From an uncultured Corynebacterium sp. (GTDB lineage Bacteria; Actinomycetota; Actinomycetes; Mycobacteriales; Mycobacteriaceae): a DNA stretch of 14,255 bases. The position numbers and the translations under genes are program-made. Positions 6,159-13,438 of this stretch are shown here, in pieces. The notes under the pieces were generated by a model. That model had not been told where the DNA came from. It did no database searches and saw nothing but the letters and a program-made list of their open reading frames with translations. Position 1 is the first letter of the stretch, and every line of letters begins with the position of its first letter. Where the stretch lies: NCBI GenBank assembly GCA_915275065.1, contig CAJZGD010000038.1, positions 1-14,255 on the forward strand, given 5' to 3'.

Positions 6159-7313
6159 CTAGTTGTTGTGTCCGGGGCGCCAACTTGTGCCGGATCCCGA
6201 AGAACCAGTGGGCCGCTCGGTGCCGGCCCCCCGGCGCTGGGCGGCGGTGGCTTCGACGCGGGAGCGTTCCTTTTCGATTTCTTCCGCTTCGGCTTCTTCG
6301 GCGGTTTCGCCGCTGGCCAGCCGGGCCCGGAATTCCGCGACCTCGGCGTTGTGGTTCTTGCATTCCTTGGTGCGGTTCTTAATGCTCACCAGGAATGGGG
6401 TGGCCAGGAAGATGGAGGAAACGGTACCCCAGATCACGCCGATGAGCTGGATTAATGCCAGGTCTTTGAGGGTGCCCACCCCCATGAGCCACACGGCCAC
6501 GATCATGAGCGCCAGGATGGGCAGCACGGAAATCACCGTGGTGGAGATCGACCGCATCACCGTTTGGTTGATGGCCAGGTTGGCGTGTTCGCCGTAGGTC
6601 ATTCGTTTATTGCCTAGGTAGCCGGCGGTGTTTTCCCGCACTTTGTCGAACACGATCACGGTGTCGTAGAGGGAGAATGCCAGCACGGTGAGCAGGCCGA
6701 TCACGGTGGCTGGGGTGACCTCGAAACCGGCAATGGCGTACAGGCCGGTGATGGTGATGAGGTCCACGAACAGGGCGAGGATGGCGGCAACGGCCATTTC
6801 TCGCTGCAGCCGGATGGCAATGTAGACGAATACGGCAATGAGGAACACGCCCATGGACATGAGCATGCGGTTGGTGATGGTGCTGCCCCAGGATTCGCTC
6901 ACGGTGGAGTCACCAATGGCATCGGGTGTTTGCTGGCCTGCGCTATTGACCGGCTTGTAGGCGTCGAAAAGCGCCTGCCGGGCCGCATCAATCTGGGCTT
7001 GGGTGAGTCGTTTGGAGTTGATTTCCAGGATCCTGGTGTCCCCGCTGCCCACGATTTGCACCTGCTCGGGGTCTACCCCGGTGGCTTTCGTGAAGGTTTC
7101 CTCTACCTGGGATGTTTCCAGGTTTGCGGCCGGCATATTCATTTTCGTGCCGCCCTCAAAGTCGATACCGAGGTTGAAGCCGCGGAGGACAATGCCGAGC
7201 AGGCAAACCACGATGATGCCGAGGGTGACCCAATACGCGGTGCGGCGCTTCTCAACGAAGTTGAGATTGCCATCACCGGTAAAGATTTGGGTGGCTGTGC
7301 TTGGTGAAGACAT
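6159..7313 (-). CDS. secF: Protein translocase subunit SecF
   Basis: This 384-residue membrane protein pairs with SecD to form the proton-driven accessory complex of the Sec translocase, which pulls exported proteins across the plasma membrane. It has an N-terminal membrane segment (about 26-44), the LGIDFEGGT motif (48-56), an extracytoplasmic P1-type domain (about 57-145) and five more membrane segments (about 150-310). The conserved FSLYDTVIVFDKVREN stretch (213-228) contains Asp217, equivalent to a functionally important Asp of the RND family. A charged Glu/Arg/Gly-rich cytoplasmic tail (about 312-384) extends beyond the core fold, as is common in actinobacterial SecF. ATG 7313 begins 2 bases after the secD stop, and the purine-rich end of secD serves as ribosome binding site, so translation is probably coupled. 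Confidence 0.97.
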   Translation of the reverse strand: MSSPSTATQIFTGDGNLNFVEKRRTAYWVTLGIIVVCLLGIVLRGFNLGIDFEGGTKMNMPAANLETSQVEETFTKATGVDPEQVQIVGSGDTRILEINSKRLTQAQIDAARQALFDAYKPVNSAGQQTPDAIGDSTVSESWGSTITNRMLMSMGVFLIAVFVYIAIRLQREMAVAAILALFVDLITITGLYAIAGFEVTPATVIGLLTVLAFSLYDTVIVFDKVRENTAGYLGNKRMTYGEHANLAINQTVMRSISTTVISVLPILALMIVAVWLMGVGTLKDLALIQLIGVIWGTVSSIFLATPFLVSIKNRTKECKNHNAEVAEFRARLASGETAEEAEAEEIEKERSRVEATAAQRRGAGTERPTGSSGSGTSWRPGHNN

Positions 7314-7315
7314 GA

Positions 7316-9274
7316 TTACTTCTTCTCCTCTTCGTCATCGTCTTGGGCAACCAGATGCGCGCTGGTGCGAATAATTCGCTCCTCCACGCTCTCTGCCGGC
7401 TCCGCTGGCTCCTTGGTGGCGCCGGTCACTGCCGACCCGGATTCCCCGCTGGCACCCGGTTTGACCGCGCCCCGCTGTTTCACAATCTCGAACACCTTCC
7501 CCAACCCATTGAACGCGGGTTTGGCGGCCCACGGCTTGCGGGATGCCAAAATCACCAGTGGTGCGGTGAGTAAGTAGGTCACAACCAGGTCGAATACCGT
7601 GGTCAGGCCCAGGGTGAAGGCGAAGCCTTTCACCTCGCCCACCGCCAGGAAATACACCACAACGGAGGCGATGAGGGTCACAAAGTTACCGGTCACGATG
7701 GTTTGCTTGGCGCGGTCCCATGCGTGCGGCACTGCCGACCGGAAGGTACGCCCGTGGCGGATCTCGTCCTTAATGCGTTCGTACAGCACCACGAACGAGT
7801 CGGCGGTCGCACCGATGCCGATGATCAAACCGGCGATACCTGCCAGGTCCAGGGAGTAGCCGATGAGCCGGCCGAGCAGCACCAGGGCACCGTACACCAA
7901 CACTTCGGCCAGCACCAGTGACACTAGGGAGACCAGGCCGAAAATCCGGTAGAAGAACAGGGAGAACAGTGCCACCAGTGCGAAACCGACCAGGCCCGCA
8001 AACAGGCCGGCCTTGAGTGATGCCAACCCCAGCGACGCGGGCACCGTGATTGCCGTGCCGCCGGATTCGCCGTTCTCGCCGGCGAAGCTCAGTGGCAGGG
8101 CGCCGTAGCGCAGGTTATTCGCCAACTCGGTGGCCTCGTCCTGGGTGAATTGGCCGGTAATGGCCGTGGACGACCCAACCGGGGTGGGTGATTGGATCTG
8201 CGGGGCCGAAATAATCTTCGAGTCCAGGGTGATGGCAACCTGCTGCTGTAAATATTCTTGGGTGAGTTTCGCCCAGGTTTCCGAGCCTTTTTCATTATCG
8301 CCGGCCTTGAAGGCGAAGCTGATCTCCATTTGGCCGGTTTGGCTGTTCAAACCACCGGTAATGGGCCGGTTGGAATCAATCTCGTTACCGGTAAGTCGCT
8401 TGCCGTGCACCGGGTCGGTTTGCCCGACCAGTAGCGGCACCTCACCCAAAATATACGGCTGGTTGGTGCCGGCGTCGCAGGCCACCAGGGGTAGCGCCGG
8501 ATCGTCGGAGCCCTGCAACGGGTCGGGGGCGCTGCTGCACACCATGAGGGTGGATGCGGCTAGCTGTTTCGCACCATCCTTCGATTGCCGGTCCTCCTTG
8601 AGTACCTTCAGTTGTTCGGTGCGCTGCTTGTTGGCGGCGATGGAGTCGGCGGCTTTCGCCGGGGCTTTGGCGGTCACCTTGAGGTCCGGGACTTTAATCT
8701 CCGGGAGCTCTTGGTTTTCGTTGCCCTGCTTTTTGGCTTGCTCTTCCTGGGCTGCCTTCTGCTTTTCGACGTTTTTCCGCAGTTCGTCGAATTTCTTCTG
8801 CACTTCCTCGGCCGGCATCAGACCGGTGGTTACCCACCTGTTGCCCATTTCTTCAATGGCCTTGATAATGCTGTCGTTATCTACCGAGGCGTCAGGTTGC
8901 GCAACTGGCCGGAACAGCAACTGTGAGGTTTGTCCCACGGCACGCGCCTGGGAGGTGTCTTCCCCGGGCACGGTAATCACCAGTGAGGTGCCGTCAACAA
9001 TCACATTGGCGCCGGACACGCCCATACCATTGACGCGGTTTTCGAGAATATTTTTCGCCTGTTGCAGCTGGTCCTGGGTGGGGGTGGCGCCTTGAGGCAC
9101 CAGGGTGATACGGGTACCACCCCGCAGGTCAATGCCAAGCTTTGGGGTGGCACTGCGGTCGCCGGTTAAGAAAATAACAGCATAAATAACGATGATGAAC
9201 AGGCCAAAGATCGCAATTGCTTTCTTTGGCCACGTTTCCCATCGTGACCCGCCGCTTCGTCGTTTCGAAGCCAA
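7316..9274 (-). CDS. secD: Protein translocase subunit SecD
   Basis: This is a 652-residue partner of SecF. Transmembrane segment 1 (about 19-36) is followed by KLGIDLRGGTRITL (45-58), the extracytoplasmic P1 domain, and five membrane segments between about 415 and 575. The RND-family motif GIGATADSFVVLYERIKDE (486-504) includes Asp492, matching the Asp needed for proton-coupled function in E. coli SecD. Residues about 160-240 are a Lys/Glu/Gln/Ala-rich hydrophilic insert within the P1 domain, not present in E. coli SecD. The C-terminal tail is acidic. The start codon is TTG at 9274, supported by a strong AAGGAG (9283-9288) 8 bases upstream and by the absence of an ATG in a suitable place. 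The 317-base upstream gap suggests a promoter of its own, separate from yajC. Confidence 0.96.
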   Translation of the reverse strand: MASKRRSGGSRWETWPKKAIAIFGLFIIVIYAVIFLTGDRSATPKLGIDLRGGTRITLVPQGATPTQDQLQQAKNILENRVNGMGVSGANVIVDGTSLVITVPGEDTSQARAVGQTSQLLFRPVAQPDASVDNDSIIKAIEEMGNRWVTTGLMPAEEVQKKFDELRKNVEKQKAAQEEQAKKQGNENQELPEIKVPDLKVTAKAPAKAADSIAANKQRTEQLKVLKEDRQSKDGAKQLAASTLMVCSSAPDPLQGSDDPALPLVACDAGTNQPYILGEVPLLVGQTDPVHGKRLTGNEIDSNRPITGGLNSQTGQMEISFAFKAGDNEKGSETWAKLTQEYLQQQVAITLDSKIISAPQIQSPTPVGSSTAITGQFTQDEATELANNLRYGALPLSFAGENGESGGTAITVPASLGLASLKAGLFAGLVGFALVALFSLFFYRIFGLVSLVSLVLAEVLVYGALVLLGRLIGYSLDLAGIAGLIIGIGATADSFVVLYERIKDEIRHGRTFRSAVPHAWDRAKQTIVTGNFVTLIASVVVYFLAVGEVKGFAFTLGLTTVFDLVVTYLLTAPLVILASRKPWAAKPAFNGLGKVFEIVKQRGAVKPGASGESGSAVTGATKEPAEPAESVEERIIRTSAHLVAQDDDEEEKK

Positions 9275-9282
9275 TGAACTAT

Positions 9283-9288
9283 CTCCTT
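9283..9288 (-). promoter_or_regulatory. Ribosome binding site that fixes the TTG start of secD
   Basis: AAGGAG on the minus strand lies 8 bases upstream of TTG at 9272-9274. The near-perfect Shine-Dalgarno sequence and its ideal spacing support this rare start codon. The encoded N-terminus (MASKRRSGG, then a membrane segment) is as expected for SecD. Confidence 0.75.
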
Positions 9289-9300
9289 GAATTTACGTGT

Positions 9301-9314
9301 TTACTGGCCAGTAA
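9301..9314. promoter_or_regulatory. 14-base perfect palindrome in the secD leader
   Basis: TTACTGGCCAGTAA is a perfect palindrome located 26 bases upstream of the secD start codon. It could be an operator. In RNA it could form a 5-bp stem with a GGCC loop close to the ribosome binding site. Confidence 0.4.
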
Positions 9315-9328
9315 CCGCCGACTCCTCG

Positions 9329-9348
9329 TGATTTCATGAGGGAAATCA
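9329..9348. promoter_or_regulatory. Inverted repeat TGATTTC-N6-GAAATCA in the secD leader
   Basis: Perfect 7-base arms (9329-9335 and 9342-9348) with a 6-base spacer lie between the proposed secD promoter and the palindrome at 9301-9314. The size and spacing suit a dimeric DNA-binding protein or an RNA stem. I cannot assign a regulator. Confidence 0.4.
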
Positions 9349-9366
9349 GCTGTGCCGTATTTTGAA

Positions 9367-9395
9367 GTATTACCAGGCAAACATAGCTACAACCA
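9367..9395 (-). promoter_or_regulatory. Weak candidate promoter for secD
   Basis: On the minus strand, TAATAC (9367-9372) follows TGGTTG (9390-9395) at 17 bases. The -10 is good and the -35 poor. It would give a leader of about 85 bases containing both dyads. Confidence 0.3.
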
Positions 9396-9469
9396 GGGGT
9401 TTTCACCTCATCGCCTTAGTAAAACCTGTGCTTGAAAAATTTTCCACGCACACACACCGAAATATGCTA

Positions 9470-9512
9470 CGGCATGTGGCATAAGAAAAGCGATTGGCCG
9501 CCCCACATGCCG
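9470..9512. repeat. 10-base inverted repeat downstream of yajC
   Basis: CGGCATGTGG (9470-9479) and CCACATGCCG (9503-9512) are perfect inverted arms around a 23-base spacer. On the minus strand it lies 79 bases after the yajC stop and is followed by TAGCATATTT, so it could be a weak terminator of yajC or part of secD control. Confidence 0.45.
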
Positions 9513-9591
9513 CACCCACATTCAGGCAAAAACCCACATTTTCGGCCGAGCCCCCGTGACATTCCCCACCATGGGGCATATCCCCCAAGCC

Positions 9592-9972
9592 TTACGACGC
9601 CCTATTGGTATCATCCGCAGGTTTCTCGGCTGCCGGCTGCTCCCCCGCTGGCGACTCCCCTGCGGCTTGTTGTTCTGGTGCCGCTTCCACCGCTGGTTGG
9701 GCCTTTTTCTCCTGGGTGAGGTTCTTAATCACGGCGTATTTCTCCCACGTCGAAACCACCCCCGGCGAGGTTTCCAACTCCACGGTGGTGTCAGTGATGC
9801 CACGGATGGTGGCATGCAGCCCAGCAGTGGTGATAATCACATCGCCGATCATGAGGTTTTCTTGAAGCTGGCGGATGGTATCGAGGTGACGACGCTGTTT
9901 GCGTTGGATGATGAGGCTGGGGATCATTATCACGATGAGAATGAGTATCAACAAAATGATTGAGAAATCCAT
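9592..9972 (-). CDS. yajC: Sec translocase accessory protein YajC
   Basis: This 126-residue small membrane protein associates with SecDF and SecYEG. One N-terminal transmembrane segment (about 4-22, very Ile/Leu-rich) is followed by a basic stretch (QRKQRRH, 23-29) and the conserved soluble domain with GDVIITTAGLHATI (43-56) and VELETSPGVVSTWEKYAV (64-81). An Ala/Glu/Pro/Gln-rich tail (about 90-126) extends past the usual E. coli length of 110. I chose ATG 9972. An in-frame TTG three codons upstream is possible, but its purine-rich element lies too close to it. The ribosome binding site of the ATG is itself weak. The gene lies between ruvB (86 bases upstream) and secD (317 bases downstream). 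Confidence 0.92.
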   Translation of the reverse strand: MDFSIILLILILIVIMIPSLIIQRKQRRHLDTIRQLQENLMIGDVIITTAGLHATIRGITDTTVELETSPGVVSTWEKYAVIKNLTQEKKAQPAVEAAPEQQAAGESPAGEQPAAEKPADDTNRAS

Positions 9973-10020
9973 ACTGCACAACTATTCCAGAAATGTGGGT
10001 GGGTGAGAAGCTGATTCCTG

Positions 10021-10046
10021 GTGGGTGAACCCCCGTGTTCCCCCAC
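10021..10046 (-). terminator. Hairpin after ruvB, weak terminator candidate
   Basis: On the minus strand, GTGGGGGAAC (10037-10046) pairs with GTTCACCCAC (10021-10030), with one mismatch and a 6-base loop, 12 bases after the ruvB stop. No T-run follows. It may attenuate read-through into yajC or protect the 3' end of the ruv transcript. Confidence 0.35.
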
Positions 10047-10058
10047 TATCGCCCGCGG

Positions 10059-11156
10059 CTAGCTTCCCATGGTGCCCTCGGGCGGTTCGAGCCCAAGATG
10101 CCGCCAGGCGGCGGCGGTAGCGACCCGGCCCCGGCCGGTGCGGGTGATCATGCCGGCCCGCACCAGGTAGGGTTCGCAAACCTCTTCCACGGTGGACGCT
10201 TCTTCGCCGACGGCAATGGCGAGGGTGGATACCCCAACGGGGCCGCCGCCGTGGCCTTTGATGAGGGCGGTGAGGACGGCGCGGTCGAGCCGGTCGAGGC
10301 CCATGGCGTCCACGTCGAACACGATGAGGGCGGCGCGGACGGCCTGAAGGTCGATGTGGCCGGTGCCGTGAACGTCGGCATAGTCGCGGACGCGACGAAG
10401 CAGCCGGTTGGCGATGCGGGGTGTGCCGCGGGAGCGGGAGGCGATTTCGACGGCGGCATCGGGGTCGATGCCCACCCCAATGATTTTGGCGGCCCGGCTC
10501 ACAACCTGGGTGAGGTCGGGGGTGTCGTAGAATTCCATTTGGGCGGTGAAGCCGAACCGGTCGCGGAGGGGGCCGGTGAGCATGCCGGATCTGGTGGTGG
10601 CGCCGACCAGGGTGAAGGGGGCGAGTTCGAGGGGGATGGAGGTGGCGCCGGGTCCTTTGCCGACGATGACGTCGATTCGGAAGTCTTCCATGGCCATGTA
10701 GAGCATTTCTTCGGCGGGTCGGGCCATGCGGTGGATTTCGTCGATGAACAGGACGTCGCCTTCCATGAGGTTGGAGAGCATGGCGGCAAGGTCGCCGGTG
10801 CGTTCGAGGGCGGGCCCGGAGGTCATGCGAAGGCTGGTGCCCATTTCGTAGGCGATAATCATGGCCATGGTGGTTTTACCGAGTCCGGGCGGCCCGGAGA
10901 GCAGCACATGGTCGGGGGTGACGTTGCGGTTTTTCGCCCCGGTGAGAACGAGGTTGAGTTGGTCACGTACTTTGGGCTGGCCGATGAATTCGGCGAGACT
11001 GCGGGGCCGGAGGGTGGTTTCGATGTCGGTTTCGGTGTTGAGGGCGTGGGGGTTGATGGTGCCCCTGCCGGCGGCGGTGGGGTCGGTGGGGGGTGTGCCG
11101 CCAGTGGGCCCGGAGGGTTCGGCCAGGTTGAATTCGGTTTTTTCTACGTTTGCCAT
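10059..11156 (-). CDS. ruvB: Holliday junction branch-migration ATPase RuvB
   Basis: This 365-residue AAA+ motor drives branch migration of Holliday junctions together with RuvA. Walker A GPPGLGKT lies at 88-95, Walker B LFIDEIH at 136-142, sensor 1 GATTRSG at 185-191, and the GTPRIANRLLRRVRDY stretch (244-259) carries sensor 2 residues. A winged-helix DNA-binding domain follows (about 280-350). The first 45 residues are a Pro/Thr/Gly-rich extension relative to E. coli RuvB, typical of actinobacteria. GGAG 8-9 bases upstream supports ATG 11156. It starts 33 bases after the ruvA stop, consistent with a ruvCAB operon. Confidence 0.97.
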   Translation of the reverse strand: MANVEKTEFNLAEPSGPTGGTPPTDPTAAGRGTINPHALNTETDIETTLRPRSLAEFIGQPKVRDQLNLVLTGAKNRNVTPDHVLLSGPPGLGKTTMAMIIAYEMGTSLRMTSGPALERTGDLAAMLSNLMEGDVLFIDEIHRMARPAEEMLYMAMEDFRIDVIVGKGPGATSIPLELAPFTLVGATTRSGMLTGPLRDRFGFTAQMEFYDTPDLTQVVSRAAKIIGVGIDPDAAVEIASRSRGTPRIANRLLRRVRDYADVHGTGHIDLQAVRAALIVFDVDAMGLDRLDRAVLTALIKGHGGGPVGVSTLAIAVGEEASTVEEVCEPYLVRAGMITRTGRGRVATAAAWRHLGLEPPEGTMGS

Positions 11157-11189
11157 GGGTGTGCTCCGTTGTGGTTTGGGGGTGGGTTG

Positions 11190-11786
11190 TTATTGTTTGC
11201 CGAGGAGGTTCAGGCTGGCGCGTAGGGCGGCCGGGGTGGTGAGGGTGGGGTCGGCGGCAAGAACCGTGGCGAGAACGGGTTCGGCGGTTTTTTCGGCGAA
11301 TCCGAGGCTGGCGAGGGCTTCGAGCACTTGTTCGTAGGTGTCGGTGTGTGGGACGGCCACGGGGGCGGGGGTTTCCGGGGCGGCGTAGGTGGCGACTTTG
11401 TCTTTGAGGTCAACAACCATTCTTTCGGCCATGCGTTTGCCCACCCCGGGGATTTTTTGGAGGGTTTTGGTGTCGCCGTGGGTGATGGCGTGGGCGAGTT
11501 CCGGGGTGGTGTAGACGGATTGGGCGGCGAGGGCGAGTTTGGGGCCCAGCCCGGAGACGGTTTGGAGGGTGGCGAACATGTCGCGGGTGGGGGCGTCGAG
11601 GAATCCGTAGAGGGTTTGGGATTCTTCCCTGACGATCATGGTGACGAGGATGAAGGTTTCGGCGCCGCGGGTGAGGTGCCCGAGGGTGGTGGGGGTGGCG
11701 AGGACTTGGTAGCCAACGCCGGCGCATTCGATGACGGCATGGTGGGCGGTGATGTCGATGACGGTTCCGCGTAGTGAGACGATCAT
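11190..11786 (-). CDS. ruvA: Holliday junction DNA-binding protein RuvA
   Basis: This 198-residue protein forms the tetramer that binds four-way junctions and loads RuvB. The N-terminal OB fold (about 1-62) begins with the usual MIVSLRG. Two helix-hairpin-helix motifs follow: VSGLGPKLALA (77-87) and IPGVGKRMAERMV (112-124). After an Ala/Pro-rich linker (about 133-148) comes domain III (about 149-198), which contacts RuvB and contains EQVLEALASLGF. ATG 11786 is preceded by AAGG with 6 bases of spacing, and the gene starts 15 bases after the ruvC stop, so the two are cotranscribed. Confidence 0.96.
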   Translation of the reverse strand: MIVSLRGTVIDITAHHAVIECAGVGYQVLATPTTLGHLTRGAETFILVTMIVREESQTLYGFLDAPTRDMFATLQTVSGLGPKLALAAQSVYTTPELAHAITHGDTKTLQKIPGVGKRMAERMVVDLKDKVATYAAPETPAPVAVPHTDTYEQVLEALASLGFAEKTAEPVLATVLAADPTLTTPAALRASLNLLGKQ

Positions 11787-11801
11787 GGGGTTCCTTGCAG
11801 C

Positions 11802-12473
11802 TTATCGACGCCAGGCGCCGCGGGGGTGAAGGTGTTGTGTTTGGAGTTGGGCTCGGAGTTCTTCCGGGGTGGTGGGGTGTTTGCTGTGGTGGGCTTGCTT
11901 TGCCTGGCCCAGGATTCCGCGTTGGTGGCGAGATTGGGCTTGGGCGCGGGCCTCGGCTTCCCGGTTGGTGATAAGAAGTGGGGCCCGCCAGCAGTGGCAG
12001 ACGGCGAGCGCCAGGGCGTCGGCGGCGTCGGCCGGTTTGGGGGCTTCGGTGAGCCCAAGGATGCGGGTAATCATGGCGGTCATTTGTTTTTTGTCCGCCC
12101 GACCGTTTCCGCTGATGGCTTTTTTGACTTCGCTGGGGGTGTAGAGGTGGACGTCGATGCCGCGTTGGGCGGCGGCGAGCATGAGGACGCCCACGCCGTG
12201 GGCGGTGTTCATGACGGTGGACACATTCCCGCGTTCAAATATGCGTTCGATTGCTACGACGTCGGGTTGGTATTGGTCAAGCCAATCGTTGACGGCTTCG
12301 CTGAGTTCTAGGAGCCGGTGGGCGATATCGGAGTCGGAGGGGGTGCGGACCACACCGACGGCCACGGGAATGACAGAGCGGCCTCTACCGGCTTGGACGA
12401 CGGAGAGGCCGCAGCGGGTCAGTCCGGGGTCGATCCCCATGACTCGCATTCCTTCGATAGAGACCACTGGCAT
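11802..12473 (-). CDS. ruvC: Holliday junction resolvase RuvC
   Basis: This 223-residue endonuclease cuts Holliday junctions delivered by RuvAB. The RNase H-like acidic residues are all present: Asp15 in GIDPG, Glu76 in AIERIF, and Asp149/Asp152 in PADAADALA. The protein is about 50 residues longer than E. coli RuvC (173). The extra C-terminal part (about 168-223) is rich in Gln, His, Arg and Ala. ATG 12473 is preferred because AGGGGG lies 5-6 bases upstream. A GTG at 12509 is in frame but has no ribosome binding site, and an ATG at 12449 has AAGGA directly against it with no spacing. No LexA-type box of the mycobacterial pattern is visible upstream. Confidence 0.94.
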   Translation of the reverse strand: MPVVSIEGMRVMGIDPGLTRCGLSVVQAGRGRSVIPVAVGVVRTPSDSDIAHRLLELSEAVNDWLDQYQPDVVAIERIFERGNVSTVMNTAHGVGVLMLAAAQRGIDVHLYTPSEVKKAISGNGRADKKQMTAMITRILGLTEAPKPADAADALALAVCHCWRAPLLITNREAEARAQAQSRHQRGILGQAKQAHHSKHPTTPEELRAQLQTQHLHPRGAWRR

Positions 12474-12555
12474 GGTTTCCCCCTGGTGTGACCGGTTTTC
12501 ATGTACCACCCGAAGGTAGCATATGGATCGGACAGGTTTGGGGGCGACACCGCAA

Positions 12556-13311
12556 TTATTCGGCGTCGAGGGCAGCTAACACTTCGGCGGAAAGGTCCAT
12601 GTTGGTGTAGACGTTTTGCACATCGTCGGATTCTTCCAGGGCGTCGATGAGCCGGAAGATTTTTTTCGCGTCGGCGAGTTCCAGGGCGACTTCGACGGAG
12701 GCGCGGAAGTCTTGTTCGGAATCGTCGACCTCGATGCCGGCGTCGACAAGCGCCGTCTTGATCGCGGCAAGGTCGCCCGGGGCGGACACGATTTCGAACC
12801 GGTCGCCTATTTCGTTGACTTCTTCGGCACCTGCCTCTAGGACGGCGAGGAGCACATCGTCTTCGCTGAGGTCCCCTTTGAGCACGGAAACCACGCCTTT
12901 GCGGGTGAACATGTAGCTCACGGCACCGGATTCGGCCATGTTGCCGCCGTTTTTCGTCATGGCGGTGCGCACTTCGGTGGCGGCCCGGTTGCGGTTGTCG
13001 GTGAGGCATTCAATGAGGATGGCCACCCCGTTGGGGCCGTAGCCTTCGTACATGATGGTTTGCCAGTCGGCGCCGCCGGCTTCTTCACCGGAGCCGCGTT
13101 TGCGGGCGCGTTCAATATTGTCGTTGGGGACGGAGGCTTTTTTGGCTTTGCGGATCATGTCATCCAGCGTGGGGTTGGCTGCTGGATCCCCACCGCCGGT
13201 TCGGGCCGCAACCTCAATGTTTTTAATCAGCCGGGCAAATTCTTTGCCACGCTTGGCATCATTTGCGGCTTTTTTGTGTTTTGTGGTTGCCCATTTTGAA
13301 TGGCCTGACAT
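12556..13311 (-). CDS. yebC: YebC/PmpR-family protein (TACO1-like)
   Basis: This 251-residue protein belongs to a family described both as DNA-binding transcriptional regulators (PmpR) and, for mitochondrial TACO1 and some bacterial members, as translation factors acting on difficult peptide motifs. Family signatures are the N-terminal GHSKWATTKHKKA (3-15) and YEGYGPNGVAILIECLTDNR (88-107). The rest forms the usual three-domain fold, ending in an acidic tail. The length is typical. ATG 13311 has AAGGG 9 bases upstream. The gene has its own perfect -10 box and lies 82 bases upstream of ruvC, an adjacency seen in many bacteria. Confidence 0.95.
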   Translation of the reverse strand: MSGHSKWATTKHKKAANDAKRGKEFARLIKNIEVAARTGGGDPAANPTLDDMIRKAKKASVPNDNIERARKRGSGEEAGGADWQTIMYEGYGPNGVAILIECLTDNRNRAATEVRTAMTKNGGNMAESGAVSYMFTRKGVVSVLKGDLSEDDVLLAVLEAGAEEVNEIGDRFEIVSAPGDLAAIKTALVDAGIEVDDSEQDFRASVEVALELADAKKIFRLIDALEESDDVQNVYTNMDLSAEVLAALDAE

Positions 13312-13361
13312 GTGTCTGTTCCCTTTACAATTTCAGCGACGGATTCTTTTACGATGTGCAA

Positions 13362-13367
13362 ATTATA
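13362..13367 (-). promoter_or_regulatory. -10 box of the yebC promoter
   Basis: A perfect TATAAT occurs on the minus strand 50 bases before the yebC start codon. The bases at -35 (GGGACG with 17-base spacing) match poorly. A 5-bp dyad overlaps that -35 area. Confidence 0.5.
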
Positions 13368-13377
13368 CGGCATGAAT

Positions 13378-13392
13378 GCGGGTTCGTCCCGC
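13378..13392. repeat. Short inverted repeat at the yebC -35 position
   Basis: GCGGG (13378-13382) and CCCGC (13388-13392) flank a 5-base loop between tesB and yebC. It may be a weak end signal of tesB or may affect polymerase access to the yebC promoter. No T-run follows. Confidence 0.3.
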
Positions 13393-13438
13393 CGGCCTGG
13401 GTGTCGGGCATGGGGCCGACCACACGTATCCTGCGGGT

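Larger units (their letters stand above)
9275..9591. other. Non-coding gap between yajC and secD
   Basis: This 317-base gap contains no convincing gene. It holds the secD ribosome binding site (9283-9288), two dyads in the likely secD leader (9301-9314 and 9329-9348), a weak promoter (9367-9395), a 10-base inverted repeat (9470-9512), three copies of CCCACAT (9502, 9515 and 9532 onward) and a small CCCCA-CCA-TGGGG dyad (9564-9576). The gap is unusually structured for a spacer between functionally linked genes. Confidence 0.5.

Noticed and set aside
6037..6363. An N-terminal extension of the lipoprotein gene into secF, which would give 639 residues
   Set aside because: The extension runs across the secDF terminator and overlaps SecF codons. 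It would place the lipoprotein signal peptide in the middle of the protein. The ATG at 6036 gives a normal signal peptide.
8130..9095. A 321-codon open frame on the plus strand opposite secD
   Set aside because: It is antisense to SecD. The Ser/Cys-rich composition is a codon-bias artefact, and it has no ribosome binding site or family motif.
9293..9337. A 14-codon upstream open frame in the secD leader
   Set aside because: It has an ATG and a stop just before the secD ribosome binding site, but no Shine-Dalgarno sequence and no arrest-like motif. A frame this short is expected by chance.
10035..11225. A 396-codon open frame on the plus strand opposite ruvB
   Set aside because: It is antisense to a complete RuvB with intact Walker motifs. 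The translation is Gly/Ala/Asp/Val-rich, as expected from reading a G+C-rich gene backwards, and has no recognisable domain.
12449..12509. Alternative ruvC starts at GTG 12509 and ATG 12449
   Set aside because: The GTG has no ribosome binding site. The ATG at 12449 has AAGGA touching it, with no spacing. ATG 12473 has a well-placed purine-rich site.
12474..12555. A LexA/SOS box upstream of ruvC
   Set aside because: ruvC is SOS-controlled in mycobacteria, but no GAAC-N4-GTTC type element occurs in this gap. A TCGAAC at about 12242-12247, inside ruvC, is coding sequence with the wrong spacing to its partner.
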